From positions 3,472,001 through 3,536,000 of the forward strand of contig CP173058.1 of assembly GCA_044772875.1 (NCBI GenBank): a stretch of DNA of 64,000 nucleotides, read 5' to 3'. Below the pieces are notes generated by a model. That model was given only the letters and a program-made list of their open reading frames with translations, searched no databases and was not told the DNA's origin. Shown here piece by piece: positions 20,516 to 30,153 of the stretch; within the stretch, counting starts at the first letter, position 1, and each line of letters opens with the position of its first letter. The DNA is from Morganella morganii_D (GTDB lineage: Bacteria; Pseudomonadota; Gammaproteobacteria; Enterobacterales; Enterobacteriaceae). The position numbers were made by a program, and so were the translations under genes.

Positions 20516-22546
20516 ATGAAATTAAATCCCGGTCAGCAGCAGGCAGTTGAGTATGTTCAGGGGCCGTGCCTTGTGCTTGCGGGCGCCGGTTCCGGCAAAA
20601 CCCGTGTGATCACCAATAAAATTGCTCATCTGATCCGCAATACCGGCTATCAGCCGCGACAGATAGCGGCGGTGACTTTCACCAACAAAGCCGCGCGGGA
20701 AATGAAAGAACGTGTCGCACAAACCCTGGGGCGCAAAGAAGCCAAAGGGCTGATGATCTCAACGTTTCACACGCTGGGGCTGGAGATCATCAAGCGGGAA
20801 TACAAAGCGCTGGGGATGAAAAGTAATTTTTCCCTGTTTGACGATCAGGATCAGCTCGCTCTGCTTAAAGAGCTGACGTTTGATCATCTGGAAGAAGATA
20901 AAGAGTTACTGCAACAGCTGGTCAGTCAGATCTCGAACTGGAAGAACGCTCTGCTGACGCCGGAACAGGCAAAAGGGCTGGCGCGATCAGAGCGCGAACA
21001 TACGTTTGCTGAGTGCTACCGCCGTTACGAACTGCATCTGAGCAGCTGTAATGTGCTTGATTTTGATGATCTTATCACCAAACCGACACTGCTGTTTGCC
21101 CGTGACGAACAGGCGCGTGAGCGCTGGCAGCAGCGTATCCGTTATCTGCTGGTGGATGAGTATCAGGATACCAACACCAGCCAGTATCAGCTGGTGAAAT
21201 TACTGGCCGGCAAACGCGCGTATTTTACGGTTGTGGGTGATGATGATCAGTCAATTTATTCGTGGCGCGGCGCACAGCCGAAAAACCTGGTGCAACTGAG
21301 TAACGATTTTCCGGAACTGCGGGTGATCAAGCTGGAGCAGAATTACCGCTCGTCCGGCTGTATTCTGAATGCGGCGAATATCCTGATCGCCAATAACCCG
21401 CATGTGTTTGAAAAGCAGCTTTTTTCAAATCTCGGTTATGGGGATCCGATGAAAGTGATCACCGCGAATAATGAAGATCATGAAGCAGAGCGTGTGGTCG
21501 GGGAGCTGATCGCCCATCACTTTATCAATAAGACCGATTATAAAGATTATGCGATCTTATACCGCGGCAATCACCAGTCGCGGATCTTTGAAAAAATGCT
21601 GATGCAAAACCGGATCCCGTACCGGATTTCCGGCGGAACCTCTTTCTTCTCCCGTCCGGAAATTAAGGATTTGCTGGCTTATCTGCGGGTGCTGACCAAT
21701 CCGGAAGATGACAGTGCTTTTTTGCGTATCGTAAATACGCCGCGCCGGGGGATAGGACCCGCCACTATTCAGAAGCTGGGCGAGTGGGCGAATACGCGTG
21801 ACAAAAGTTTGTATCAGGCCAGTTTTGACCTCGGTCTGGGGCAGACGCTTTCCGGCCAGGGACTGGCGGCACTGACGAATTTTACCGGCTGGCTGGCGGA
21901 GGTGGAAAAATTGGTTGAGCGCGGGCCGCTGATCGCGGTGCGTGATTTACTGCATGGTCTGGATTATCAGAGCTGGCTGTTTGAAACGTCTGCCAGCCCG
22001 AAAGCGGCTGAAATGCGGATGAAAAATGTCGATCAGCTGTTCAGCTGGATGGCTGAAATGCTGGAAGGGGATGATCTCAACGAGCCGATGACGCTGGCAC
22101 AGGTGGTTACCCGCTTTACCCTGCGTGATATGATGGAGCGCGGCGGGGAAGCGGAAGAGCTGGATCAGGTGCAACTGATGACACTGCATGCCTCAAAGGG
22201 GCTGGAATTCCCGTATGTTTTCCTGGTGGGAATGGAAGAGGGTATTTTGCCGCATCAGTCCAGCATCGATGAGGATAATGTGGATGAAGAGCGTCGTCTG
22301 GCCTATGTGGGGATCACCCGCGCGCAGAAATCGCTCTTTTTTACCCTGTGCCGTGAGCGCCGCCAGTACGGCGAACTGATCCGCCCGGAGCCGAGCCGTT
22401 TTCTTTATGAATTGCCGCAGGATGATCTGCACTGGGATGATGGCAAAAAAGTGGTGAAAACCGCTGAAGAGAAACAGCAGTCAGGATTGCGCGGCGTGGC
22501 CGGGCTGAAAGCCATGCTGGCGAAGAAAAAGGAAGAAAACGGATGA
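20516..22546 (+). CDS. rep: ATP-dependent DNA helicase Rep
   Basis: 3'-5' superfamily 1A helicase that accompanies the replisome and clears nucleoprotein barriers. 676 residues, close to 673 in E. coli. Walker A AGAGSGKT at residues 22-29, VTFTNKAA (motif Ia), VDEYQDTN (motif II), GDDDQSIYSWRGA (motif III), and the C-terminal LMTLHASKGLEFP and VGITRA motifs are all intact. The C-terminus is longer and less conserved, as in other Rep proteins. It is related to uvrD in this window (53554), but the sequences are clearly distinct. Convergent with gppA. Confidence 0.97.
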   Translation: MKLNPGQQQAVEYVQGPCLVLAGAGSGKTRVITNKIAHLIRNTGYQPRQIAAVTFTNKAAREMKERVAQTLGRKEAKGLMISTFHTLGLEIIKREYKALGMKSNFSLFDDQDQLALLKELTFDHLEEDKELLQQLVSQISNWKNALLTPEQAKGLARSEREHTFAECYRRYELHLSSCNVLDFDDLITKPTLLFARDEQARERWQQRIRYLLVDEYQDTNTSQYQLVKLLAGKRAYFTVVGDDDQSIYSWRGAQPKNLVQLSNDFPELRVIKLEQNYRSSGCILNAANILIANNPHVFEKQLFSNLGYGDPMKVITANNEDHEAERVVGELIAHHFINKTDYKDYAILYRGNHQSRIFEKMLMQNRIPYRISGGTSFFSRPEIKDLLAYLRVLTNPEDDSAFLRIVNTPRRGIGPATIQKLGEWANTRDKSLYQASFDLGLGQTLSGQGLAALTNFTGWLAEVEKLVERGPLIAVRDLLHGLDYQSWLFETSASPKAAEMRMKNVDQLFSWMAEMLEGDDLNEPMTLAQVVTRFTLRDMMERGGEAEELDQVQLMTLHASKGLEFPYVFLVGMEEGILPHQSSIDEDNVDEERRLAYVGITRAQKSLFFTLCRERRQYGELIRPEPSRFLYELPQDDLHWDDGKKVVKTAEEKQQSGLRGVAGLKAMLAKKKEENG

Positions 22547-22653
22547 AGGCCTCACTCAGAGCAAAAATGGCGATCCGGAATTACTGATGGAAGCAGTAAC
22601 ATAGCGGATGATGACCCGTAAACCGGATCACTTTGAAAAGACATATAAAATTA

Positions 22654-22697
22654 AAGCCCTGATATTATCTGAAAACGGATAATCAGGGCTTATTATT
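22654..22697. terminator. Bidirectional terminator between rep and gppA
   Basis: AAGCCCTGAT (22654-22663) pairs perfectly with ATCAGGGCTT (22682-22691), with further pairing inside. On the minus strand the stem is followed by a T-rich stretch, so it fits gppA best; on the plus strand only TATTATT follows. Confidence 0.75.
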
Positions 22698-24204
22698 AAC
22701 CCGGTGTGGAGGGTTTTTGCTCTTCCAGTATCAGTGACCACTGCACATAACTTTGCCACTGAATTTCCTGTTGTAATGCTTCCGCACGCAGCGGATGTGA
22801 CTGCTGCCAGCCGACCGGCAGGGTAACAATCAGCCCTTCCGCAGAAGCCCGGATGCGCAGAGACGGCAGTGTGTCATCACGGCGGCGGCTGGCAAAAATA
22901 ATCGCCAGACGCAGCAGACGGCACAAACAGCCTGCCTCACGCGGAGTCAGCGCATTTTGCTGATTGAGAGAATGGATATCTGACGGACCACTCTGGTTGC
23001 GCAGCAGCACAGATAACAGACGGCGTTGTGCCGGTGTGAAACCGGGTAAATCCAGATTACTGACCAGATAGCCGGCATGTTCCGGACCTTTGCGGAAATC
23101 AACACTCAGCCCGATTTCATGGATCAGTGAGGCGCTGCCGAGCAGCTCACGACAGCGGATATCCAGCTGCCACGCAGTTGCCACCTGCTGAAAAAAGTGA
23201 TCTGCTAACTGGCGGACCCGCTTGCCCTGATTGGCGTCGATCTGAAAGCGTTTCTGAATATTTTTCAGTGTCCGGGTGCGGATATCCTGCTCCACCGGCA
23301 GCTCCAGCATGCCGTAGACCAGCCCTTCACGCAGCGCACCGCCGGCGAGTGTCATGCCGTCAATGCCGAGTGTTTCGAAAATCGCAATAAGAATCGCCAG
23401 CCCGCTCGGGAATACCAACGCCCGTTCCAGCGTCAGTCCTTCAATCTCCAGTTCTTCCAGTTTGCCGCACTCAATAGCTTTGCGTTTGAGCTGTTGCAGC
23501 TTCGGCAGGGTGATTTGTTCATCCATGCCCTGAGCAATCATAATTTCCTGGAGTGCCTGGACGGTGCCGGATGCCCCGACACACACCTGCCAGCCCTGTT
23601 CCAGAAGTGCCGGGGCGACCGGGGCGATAATATCGCGGGCAGCCTGTTCGGCACCGGCGAAATTATCGGTGGTCAGAGAGCGATCAGTAAAATAGCGCTC
23701 CAGCCAGGTGACGCAGCCCATTTCCAGGCTGAACAGTTCTGTGGTTCTGGTGCCGCTGCCGGTGACCAGTTCGGTACTGCCTCCGCCGATATCGACCACC
23801 AGACGTTTATCTGACCCGCCGGTGGTGTGGGCAACGCCCTGATAAATCAGGCGGGCTTCTTCCTCACCCCGGATAACTGTGATCGGATGGCCGAGGATCT
23901 CCGCTGCTGTTTCCAGAAATTCACCGGCATTTTTGGCCAGACGCAGGGTGGCCGTGGCCACCACGCGGATCCGGGAATCCGGGATATCCTGCAGATGTTC
24001 GGAAAACAGGCGCAGGCACTGCCAGCCGCGGGTCATTGCTGCCGGAGACAGGATATTATCTTTATCCAGCCCGGCCGCCAGACGAACCTTACGTTTTATC
24101 CGTGACAGTACCTGAATACTGCCCGCGATCTCCCGTACCACCAGCATATGAAAGCTGTTGGAACCCAGATCGATGGCAGCATAAAGCGAGGACGATCTCA
24201 GCAT
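22696..24204 (-). CDS. gppA: Guanosine-5'-triphosphate,3'-diphosphate pyrophosphatase / exopolyphosphatase
   Basis: GppA converts pppGpp to ppGpp and can hydrolyse polyphosphate, adjusting the stringent-response signal. The 502-residue protein starts with the ASKHA-type phosphate loop AAIDLGSNSFHMLVV, then EEARLIYQGV and VVDIGGGSTEL motifs in the catalytic domain, and a C-terminal HD-like helical domain (residues about 310-495). The start aligns with E. coli GppA. It lies 8 bp downstream of rhlB on the same strand, so they are probably co-transcribed. Confidence 0.95.
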   Translation of the reverse strand: MLRSSSLYAAIDLGSNSFHMLVVREIAGSIQVLSRIKRKVRLAAGLDKDNILSPAAMTRGWQCLRLFSEHLQDIPDSRIRVVATATLRLAKNAGEFLETAAEILGHPITVIRGEEEARLIYQGVAHTTGGSDKRLVVDIGGGSTELVTGSGTRTTELFSLEMGCVTWLERYFTDRSLTTDNFAGAEQAARDIIAPVAPALLEQGWQVCVGASGTVQALQEIMIAQGMDEQITLPKLQQLKRKAIECGKLEELEIEGLTLERALVFPSGLAILIAIFETLGIDGMTLAGGALREGLVYGMLELPVEQDIRTRTLKNIQKRFQIDANQGKRVRQLADHFFQQVATAWQLDIRCRELLGSASLIHEIGLSVDFRKGPEHAGYLVSNLDLPGFTPAQRRLLSVLLRNQSGPSDIHSLNQQNALTPREAGCLCRLLRLAIIFASRRRDDTLPSLRIRASAEGLIVTLPVGWQQSHPLRAEALQQEIQWQSYVQWSLILEEQKPSTPG

Positions 24205-24212
24205 GGCGGCCT

Positions 24213-25508
24213 TCAGCGTTTGGTGCGGTTATTGTTATGACGCGGTCCGTTGCTGTTGCGGCGCGGCATATTGCGGCGGTTCTGACCACCTCCGGTGCGC
24301 GGCGGACGACGGCGGCGCTTCGGCACCGGCAGATCGGTCAGCAGGGCATCGCTGTTGTATTTACTGACCGGAATCGGATGGCCGGTATATTCTTCAATCG
24401 CAGGCAGGTTCAGAGCATACTCTTCACAGGCCAGGCTGATGGAGTGACCACTTTCCCCGGCGCGGCCGGTACGGCCGATGCGGTGAACATAATCTTCACA
24501 GTCATCCGGCAGATCATAGTTAAAGACGTGAGTCACTGACGGGATATGCAGACCACGGGCCGCAACATCCGTTGCCACCAGAATATCCAGATTACCGTGG
24601 GTGAAATCCTCGAGAATACGCAGGCGTTTTTTCTGTGCCACATCACCGGTCAGCAGGCCGGCACGATGGCCGTCAGCCGCCAGGTGTGCCCAGATATCTT
24701 CACAGCGGTGTTTGGTATTGGCGAAAATAATACAGCGATCCGGCCACTCTTCTTCCAGCAGTGTCTGGAGGAGGCGCATTTTTTCTTCGTTGGACGGATA
24801 GAATAATTCTTCTTTGATCCGGTGACCGGTACGCTGTTCGGGTTCAATTTCAATGTATTCAGGGTTGTTCATCTGCTCAAACGCCAGCTCACGGACACGG
24901 TAGGAGAGCGTTGCGGAGAACAGCAGGTTCATACGCTCGGCACACGGCGGCATATGACGGAACAGCCAGCGGATATCTTTGATAAAGCCGAGATCGTACA
25001 TGCGATCTGCTTCATCGAGAACCACAACCTGAATGGCGCTCAGGTCAAGACGCCCTTGTTTGGCGAAGTCGATTAAGCGCCCGGTGGTGCCGATAATTAC
25101 ATCGACGCCTTCATCCAGCACTTTGATTTGTTTGTCGTAGCCGTCACCGCCGTATGCCAGGCCGGTTTTCAGCCCGGTAAGGAGTGACAGAGGTTCAGCG
25201 TCAGAGTGGATTTGTACCGCGAGCTCGCGGGTCGGGGCCATAATCAGCGCACGCGGCTGATTAATTTTGCGGCCTTCCGGGGCCGGATGGGTAAGTAAAT
25301 GATGAAACGTTGACGTCAGAAATGCCAGCGTCTTTCCTGTTCCTGTTTGTGCCTGTCCTGCAACATCCCGGCCGTTGATCGTCAGGGGAAGTGTCAGCGC
25401 CTGAATAGGCGTACAGTTATAAAAGCCCTTAGAATCAAGCGCTTCTACCACTTTAGTATGCAAGGCGAAGTCAGAAAACTTCTTGTCTGTTAAATGTGTT
25501 TTGCTCAT
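24213..25508 (-). CDS. rhlB: ATP-dependent RNA helicase RhlB
   Basis: DEAD-box helicase of the RNA degradosome that unwinds structured RNA for PNPase. 431 residues: Q motif before the Walker A AQTGTGKT at 53-60, PTRELAVQ, DEAD in VLDEADRMYDLGF, SAT in FSATLSYR, and HRIGRTGR. The C-terminal 40 residues are a basic Arg/Asn-rich tail (RRRRPPRTGGG), slightly different from E. coli. Divergent from trxA with 119 bp between them; gppA follows downstream. Confidence 0.96.
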   Translation of the reverse strand: MSKTHLTDKKFSDFALHTKVVEALDSKGFYNCTPIQALTLPLTINGRDVAGQAQTGTGKTLAFLTSTFHHLLTHPAPEGRKINQPRALIMAPTRELAVQIHSDAEPLSLLTGLKTGLAYGGDGYDKQIKVLDEGVDVIIGTTGRLIDFAKQGRLDLSAIQVVVLDEADRMYDLGFIKDIRWLFRHMPPCAERMNLLFSATLSYRVRELAFEQMNNPEYIEIEPEQRTGHRIKEELFYPSNEEKMRLLQTLLEEEWPDRCIIFANTKHRCEDIWAHLAADGHRAGLLTGDVAQKKRLRILEDFTHGNLDILVATDVAARGLHIPSVTHVFNYDLPDDCEDYVHRIGRTGRAGESGHSISLACEEYALNLPAIEEYTGHPIPVSKYNSDALLTDLPVPKRRRRPPRTGGGQNRRNMPRRNSNGPRHNNNRTKR

Positions 25509-25627
25509 ATTTAGGTAGAATATCAGTTTAATGTTGCGTTACGGAAGTCTATCCGCTGAAATAGGTAAATCCTATCATTAATTAATGTTAGACTAACCGG
25601 GTATCGTACAAATTTTGGAGTGGAACA

Positions 25628-25954
25628 ATGAGCGATAAAATTATTCACCTGACTGATTCCGTTTTCGAACAAAGCGTCTTAAAAGCAAACGGCCCTGTGC
25701 TCGTTGATTTTTGGGCGGCCTGGTGTGGCCCGTGTAAAATGATTGCCCCTATTCTAGACGAAATTGCTGATGAATATGCAGGGAAAATCACCATCGCAAA
25801 ACTGAACATTGATGATAACCCGCAGACTGCACCTCAATACGGCATCCGCGGTATCCCGACATTACTGCTGTTCAAAGACGGCGTGGTGAAGGCAACGCAG
25901 GTTGGTGCGGTATCCAAAACCCAGCTGAAAACCTTTATCGACAACAATATCTGA
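25628..25954 (+). CDS. trxA: Thioredoxin 1
   Basis: Cytosolic dithiol-disulfide reductant, electron donor for ribonucleotide reductase and methionine sulfoxide reductase. 108 residues; redox motif WCGPCK with Cys33 and Cys36, and the cis-proline segment RGIPTLLLF. GGAG lies upstream of ATG 25628. It is followed by a large imperfect hairpin at 25979 and then the long leader of rho. The order rhlB-trxA-rho is the conserved one. Confidence 0.98.
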   Translation: MSDKIIHLTDSVFEQSVLKANGPVLVDFWAAWCGPCKMIAPILDEIADEYAGKITIAKLNIDDNPQTAPQYGIRGIPTLLLFKDGVVKATQVGAVSKTQLKTFIDNNI

Positions 25955-25978
25955 TAGCAGGTTTCAGCATCTGTCGTT

Positions 25979-26030
25979 AAGATGTCCCGCGGGAACGTGA
26001 ATTAATCCTTGTTCACCCGCTGGACGTCTT
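25979..26030 (+). terminator. Long hairpin after trxA
   Basis: AAGATGTCC and the following CGCGGGAACGTGAA pair with TTGTTCACCCGC and GGACGTCTT over most of their length (25979-26030), with few mismatches. There is no clean T-run, so this could be a terminator, a Rho-related structure or a processing site. Confidence 0.5.
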
Positions 26031-26426
26031 CTCTGAAGCATGGTAAGTTAGCGCCAGCTGATCAGGTATCGCTGTAGCTCTTCTGACAGCATAGCATACT
26101 GACAACTCTGTAGTGTCTGAAAGTCTGTTATCTCCGGATACATCAAGGTATCCGATATTCCGGTCCCGGTGTCCGGTTATCCCTCGGAGATAAATCTAAT
26201 TTGCGGGAATGTCACCCAATTTGTTCTCCCGAATAGGATGTGCATCACATCTTGCCCTGTGCCGGGTGTTCACAGTCAGTCTTGCAGACGATTACCTGGA
26301 AATGCAAAAATATTCGTATTAACAGTGAAAATCGGTTTTGTAAAAAATTAACCTGGTAACGATAACGTTACCGTATTATTCACGTTCATAATTCGAGATA
26401 CACCCCGAGTCAAAGAACCCACCATT
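26031..26426 (+). promoter_or_regulatory. rho leader region
   Basis: In E. coli this region holds the rho promoter, leader ORF rhoL and sites of Rho autoregulation. Here a perfect inverted repeat GGTAACG-ATAA-CGTTACC lies at 26355-26372, 55 bp before the start. I do not recognise a rhoL homologue; a GTG-started 60-codon frame at 26169 does not resemble it. The first third is C-rich, compatible with Rho loading, but this is not demonstrated. Confidence 0.5.
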
Positions 26427-27686
26427 ATGAATCTTACCGAATTAAAGAATACGCCGGTATCAGAGTTGATTACTCTCGGCGAAAATATGGGGCTTGAGAA
26501 CCTGGCCCGCATGAGAAAACAGGATATCATCTTCTCTATCCTCAAGCAGCATGCGAAGAGCGGCGAGGATATTTTCGGTGACGGTGTGCTGGAAATATTG
26601 CAGGACGGTTTTGGTTTCCTCCGCTCTGCTGACAGTTCATACCTCGCAGGTCCTGATGATATCTACGTTTCTCCCAGCCAAATCCGCCGTTTTAACCTCC
26701 GTACCGGTGATACCATTTCAGGTAAAATCCGCCCGCCGAAAGAAGGTGAACGCTATTTTGCCCTGCTGAAAGTTAACGAAGTAAACTACGACAAACCTGA
26801 AAACGCCCGCAGTAAAATCCTGTTTGAAAACTTAACGCCGCTGCACGCAAACCGTCGTCTGCGTATGGAACGCGGTAATGGTTCAACAGAAGATTTAACT
26901 GCCCGTGTTCTTGACCTCGCCGCCCCTATCGGCCGTGGTCAGCGTGGTCTGATTGTGGCACCGCCGAAAGCCGGTAAAACGATGCTGCTGCAAAATATTG
27001 CAGCCAATATCGCGCATAACTACCCTGACTGTGTGCTGATGGTTCTGCTGATCGACGAACGTCCGGAAGAAGTGACCGAGATGCAGCGTCTGGTAAAAGG
27101 TGAAGTTATTGCATCTACTTTTGATGAACCGGCTGCGCGTCACGTTCAGGTCGCGGAAATGGTTATCGAAAAAGCCAAACGTCTGGTTGAGCATAAAAAA
27201 GATGTCATTATCCTGCTCGACTCCATTACCCGTCTGGCCCGTGCCTACAACACAGTTGTACCGTCTTCCGGTAAAGTACTGACCGGTGGTGTGGATGCCA
27301 ACGCCCTGCATCGTCCTAAGCGTTTCTTCGGTGCTGCGCGTAATGTGGAAGAGGGCGGAAGCCTGACTATCATCGCAACGGCGCTGGTTGATACCGGGTC
27401 GAAGATGGATGAAGTTATTTACGAAGAATTTAAAGGTACAGGTAACATGGAGTTACATCTGTCCCGTAAGATTGCAGAAAAACGTGTCTTCCCGGCGATT
27501 GATTACAACCGTTCCGGTACACGTAAAGAAGAGCTGCTGACGACCCAGGACGAACTGCAGAAAATGTGGATCCTGCGCAAAATCATCCATCCGATGGGTG
27601 AGATTGATGCGATGGAGTTCCTGATTAACAAACTCGCGATGACGAAGACCAACGAAGAGTTCTTCGACTTCATGAAACGCTCGTAG
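26427..27686 (+). CDS. rho: Transcription termination factor Rho
   Basis: Hexameric RNA-dependent ATPase that terminates transcription. The 419-residue protein is nearly identical to E. coli Rho over its whole length. N-terminal RNA-binding domain (residues 1-130, with the cold-shock-like fold), Walker A PPKAGKT at 179-185, VLMVLLIDERPEE and the Q/R loops of the motor domain follow. It starts with ATG 26427 and is monocistronic; an intrinsic terminator follows at 27710. Confidence 0.98.
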   Translation: MNLTELKNTPVSELITLGENMGLENLARMRKQDIIFSILKQHAKSGEDIFGDGVLEILQDGFGFLRSADSSYLAGPDDIYVSPSQIRRFNLRTGDTISGKIRPPKEGERYFALLKVNEVNYDKPENARSKILFENLTPLHANRRLRMERGNGSTEDLTARVLDLAAPIGRGQRGLIVAPPKAGKTMLLQNIAANIAHNYPDCVLMVLLIDERPEEVTEMQRLVKGEVIASTFDEPAARHVQVAEMVIEKAKRLVEHKKDVIILLDSITRLARAYNTVVPSSGKVLTGGVDANALHRPKRFFGAARNVEEGGSLTIIATALVDTGSKMDEVIYEEFKGTGNMELHLSRKIAEKRVFPAIDYNRSGTRKEELLTTQDELQKMWILRKIIHPMGEIDAMEFLINKLAMTKTNEEFFDFMKRS

Positions 27687-27709
27687 CTTTTCGACGACAC
27701 TTTATCACT

Positions 27710-27739
27710 AACGACGCATGTATTGTGGCGTTTTTTTTT
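27710..27739 (+). terminator. rho terminator
   Basis: AACGACGCA pairs with TTGTGGCGTT with one internal mismatch (27710-27730), followed by nine Ts. Confidence 0.82.
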
Positions 27740-27872
27740 ACCGGTTATGTTCGGAACTCCCGTGTGACAAGGCATGGTATGTTTCTTGCATATATTATTT
27801 TGCCTGGTAATGGCAAGTTCTGCACGGTGATCTCGGCCGGCAGGGATAATAAAAATATCTGAAAGGGTTGTT

Positions 27873-28961
27873 GTGAATCTCACTATGTTAACTGAACTCC
27901 TAATCATATTTGTGTTCGCCACAGCGACGGTCTTTGTTGCCCGTAAGGCTGGCGTCGCTGCCGGTTTGGTGGATAAACCCAATTACCGTAAAAAACATCA
28001 GGGACTGGTCCCGTTAGTCGGCGGGATTTCTATTTTTATCAGTGTCTGTTTTGCTTTCCTCATCAGTGATGAGTTTATTGCGCATAAATTTATTTATCTC
28101 GGGTGTGCCGGTGTGCTGGTGCTGGTCGGTGCCCTTGATGACCGGTTTGATCTCAGTGTGAAACTGCGGGCCGGTGTTCAGGCGGTGGTTGCTATCATTA
28201 TGATGGTGTTTGCCAACCTGAAACTCGACAGCCTGGGCTACGCATTCGGGCCGTGGGAGCTGACACTCGGGCCGTTCAGCTATGTGCTGACGCTGTTTGC
28301 TGTATGGGGCGCAGTGAATGCGTTCAATATGGTGGATGGTATCGACGGGCTGCTCGGCGGGCTCTCCTGTGTGTCCTTCGGCGCACTGGGGATTCTGTTT
28401 GCCCTGAGCGGCAACAGCGGCCTGGCCTTCTGGTGCTTTACTTTTATCGCCGCTATTTTGCCGTATATCTGCTTTAACCTGGGGCTGTTCGGCCGCCGCT
28501 TTAAAGTGTTTATGGGGGATGCGGGCAGTACGCTGATCGGATTCACCATTATCTGGCTGCTGACATCGGCCTCACAGGGCGGGGAGCCGCATGCGATTAA
28601 TGCGGTGACGGCACTGTGGGTTATCGCCATTCCGCTGATGGATATGGTGGCTATTATGTACCGCCGTCTGCGTAAAGGGATGAGTCCGTTCTCGCCGGAT
28701 CGCCAGCATATTCATCACCTGATTATGCGTTCCGGGTTTACGTCCCGCGAATCCTTTGTAGTGATAACCCTTGCTGCTGCGGTATTAGCGGCAATCGGTA
28801 TTGCCGGACAGGTACTCAGCTTCGTCCCTGAGTGGGTGATGCTGGCACTGTTCCTGCTTGCTTTTGTTATGTACGGCTATTGTATAAAACGCGCCTGGAA
28901 AGTTGCCCGTTTTATCAAACGCCACAGACGCCGTGTGCGTCGTAAGTCGGTCACACACTAA
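27873..28961 (+). CDS. wecA: UDP-GlcNAc:undecaprenyl-phosphate GlcNAc-1-phosphate transferase
   Basis: Integral membrane enzyme that starts ECA (and many O-antigen) chains by transferring GlcNAc-1-P to undecaprenyl phosphate. 362 residues with about eleven membrane segments; catalytic motifs DDRFDLSVK (second loop), NMVDGIDGL, MGDAGST and HIHH in PDRQHIHHLIMR are present. The start is GTG at 27873 with GAAAGGGT upstream, matching the E. coli MNL start. First gene of the wec cluster, 28 bp before wzzE. Confidence 0.96.
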   Translation: MNLTMLTELLIIFVFATATVFVARKAGVAAGLVDKPNYRKKHQGLVPLVGGISIFISVCFAFLISDEFIAHKFIYLGCAGVLVLVGALDDRFDLSVKLRAGVQAVVAIIMMVFANLKLDSLGYAFGPWELTLGPFSYVLTLFAVWGAVNAFNMVDGIDGLLGGLSCVSFGALGILFALSGNSGLAFWCFTFIAAILPYICFNLGLFGRRFKVFMGDAGSTLIGFTIIWLLTSASQGGEPHAINAVTALWVIAIPLMDMVAIMYRRLRKGMSPFSPDRQHIHHLIMRSGFTSRESFVVITLAAAVLAAIGIAGQVLSFVPEWVMLALFLLAFVMYGYCIKRAWKVARFIKRHRRRVRRKSVTH

Positions 28962-28989
28962 ATTTTTAACCACAGAGGCACATGTTGAT

Positions 28990-30045
28990 ATGCGTTCAGA
29001 AAATACTCCGGACCCGCAACAAACGCAGTATGACCAGGAATTAGACATCCGCGCGTTATTTATGTCGTTATGGCGCGGCAAATTATGGATAGCCGGGATG
29101 GCGGTTGTGTTTGCGCTGGTTGCATTGGGTGCCAGTTATTTTATGCAGCAGAAGTGGAATTCTGCGGCGATTACCGACTATCCGACGGTTAATAATTTAG
29201 GCGGATATTATTCTCAGCAGCAATTTATGCGCAATCTGGACACGCATCTGAATGCTGCGCAGGAATCCTCAGCACTGCTGCCGATCCCGAATGAGGCATA
29301 TCAGGAGTTTATTACCCAGGCGGCATCTTACGATACCCGCCGTGACTTCTGGTTACAGACGGATTACTACAAGTCCCGTATGGAAAATGATGCTAAAGCG
29401 GATGCGGCACTGCTGGACGAAATGATCAATAACATCACGCTCACTCCGCGTGATGACACGAAAAAACTGGTAAATGACACGCTGACCCTGACTGCGGAAT
29501 CAGCGGCTGATTCTGCGAAACTGCTGAGTCAGTATGTGGATTTCGCAAATGCACGCGCGGCTCAGAATCTTAACGATGAGCTGAAAGGTGCATGGGCAAC
29601 CCGGACACAGTCACTTAAAGCACTGGTCAAACGCCAGAAGATGGTGGCGGAATCCCTGTATCAGCGTGAAACCGGACAGCTGAAAAACGCTATCGCGGCC
29701 GCACAGAAACAGGGTATCAGCCGCAGCCGGACAGATGTACCGGCGGAAGAACTGCCGTCATCCCAGCTGTTTCTGTTAGGCACGCCGATGTTACAGGCGC
29801 GTCTGGAGACACTGGAAGCCGCCGGGCCGGAGTTTGACAAAGACTACGAGCAGAACATTGCCATGCTGGCGACGCTGAATGTCGGGCCGGCGCTGGAAGA
29901 TAACTTCCGTGCTTACCGCTATCTGCGGACACCGGATGAGCCGGTAAAACGTGACAGCCCGCGCCGTGCCTTCATGATGATTATGTGGGGCTTTATCGGC
30001 GCACTGACCGGTGCGGGTGTGGCTCTGGTTCGCCGCCGTCCGTAA
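28990..30045 (+). CDS. wzzE: ECA chain-length regulator WzzE
   Basis: Polysaccharide co-polymerase in the inner membrane that sets the modal length of ECA chains with WzyE. 351 residues: N-terminal membrane segment (about residues 32-52, LWIAGMAVVFALVALGASYF), a long periplasmic alpha-rich domain, and a C-terminal membrane segment near residues 325-345. Conserved PVKRDSPRRAF precedes the second segment. The frame extends upstream to 28903 inside wecA, but ATG at 28990, with GAGG upstream, fits the family better. Confidence 0.94.
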   Translation: MRSENTPDPQQTQYDQELDIRALFMSLWRGKLWIAGMAVVFALVALGASYFMQQKWNSAAITDYPTVNNLGGYYSQQQFMRNLDTHLNAAQESSALLPIPNEAYQEFITQAASYDTRRDFWLQTDYYKSRMENDAKADAALLDEMINNITLTPRDDTKKLVNDTLTLTAESAADSAKLLSQYVDFANARAAQNLNDELKGAWATRTQSLKALVKRQKMVAESLYQRETGQLKNAIAAAQKQGISRSRTDVPAEELPSSQLFLLGTPMLQARLETLEAAGPEFDKDYEQNIAMLATLNVGPALEDNFRAYRYLRTPDEPVKRDSPRRAFMMIMWGFIGALTGAGVALVRRRP

Positions 30046-30153
30046 CAGCAGCGGCAGAATAACAGGCTGGGGCTGTGTTCCCGGCCAGTTTTAAGGCGGG
30101 TCACCGCCACCGGCCGGAAAGCCGGATATCATATAAAATAAAAGAGAGTCTCA

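Noticed and set aside
22571..22653. Possible small gene between rep and gppA
   Set aside because: Only a 149 bp gap with a terminator; no credible start and ribosome site.
26169..26351. 60-codon GTG-started frame in the rho leader
   Set aside because: Does not resemble RhoL, no strong ribosome site; likely chance.
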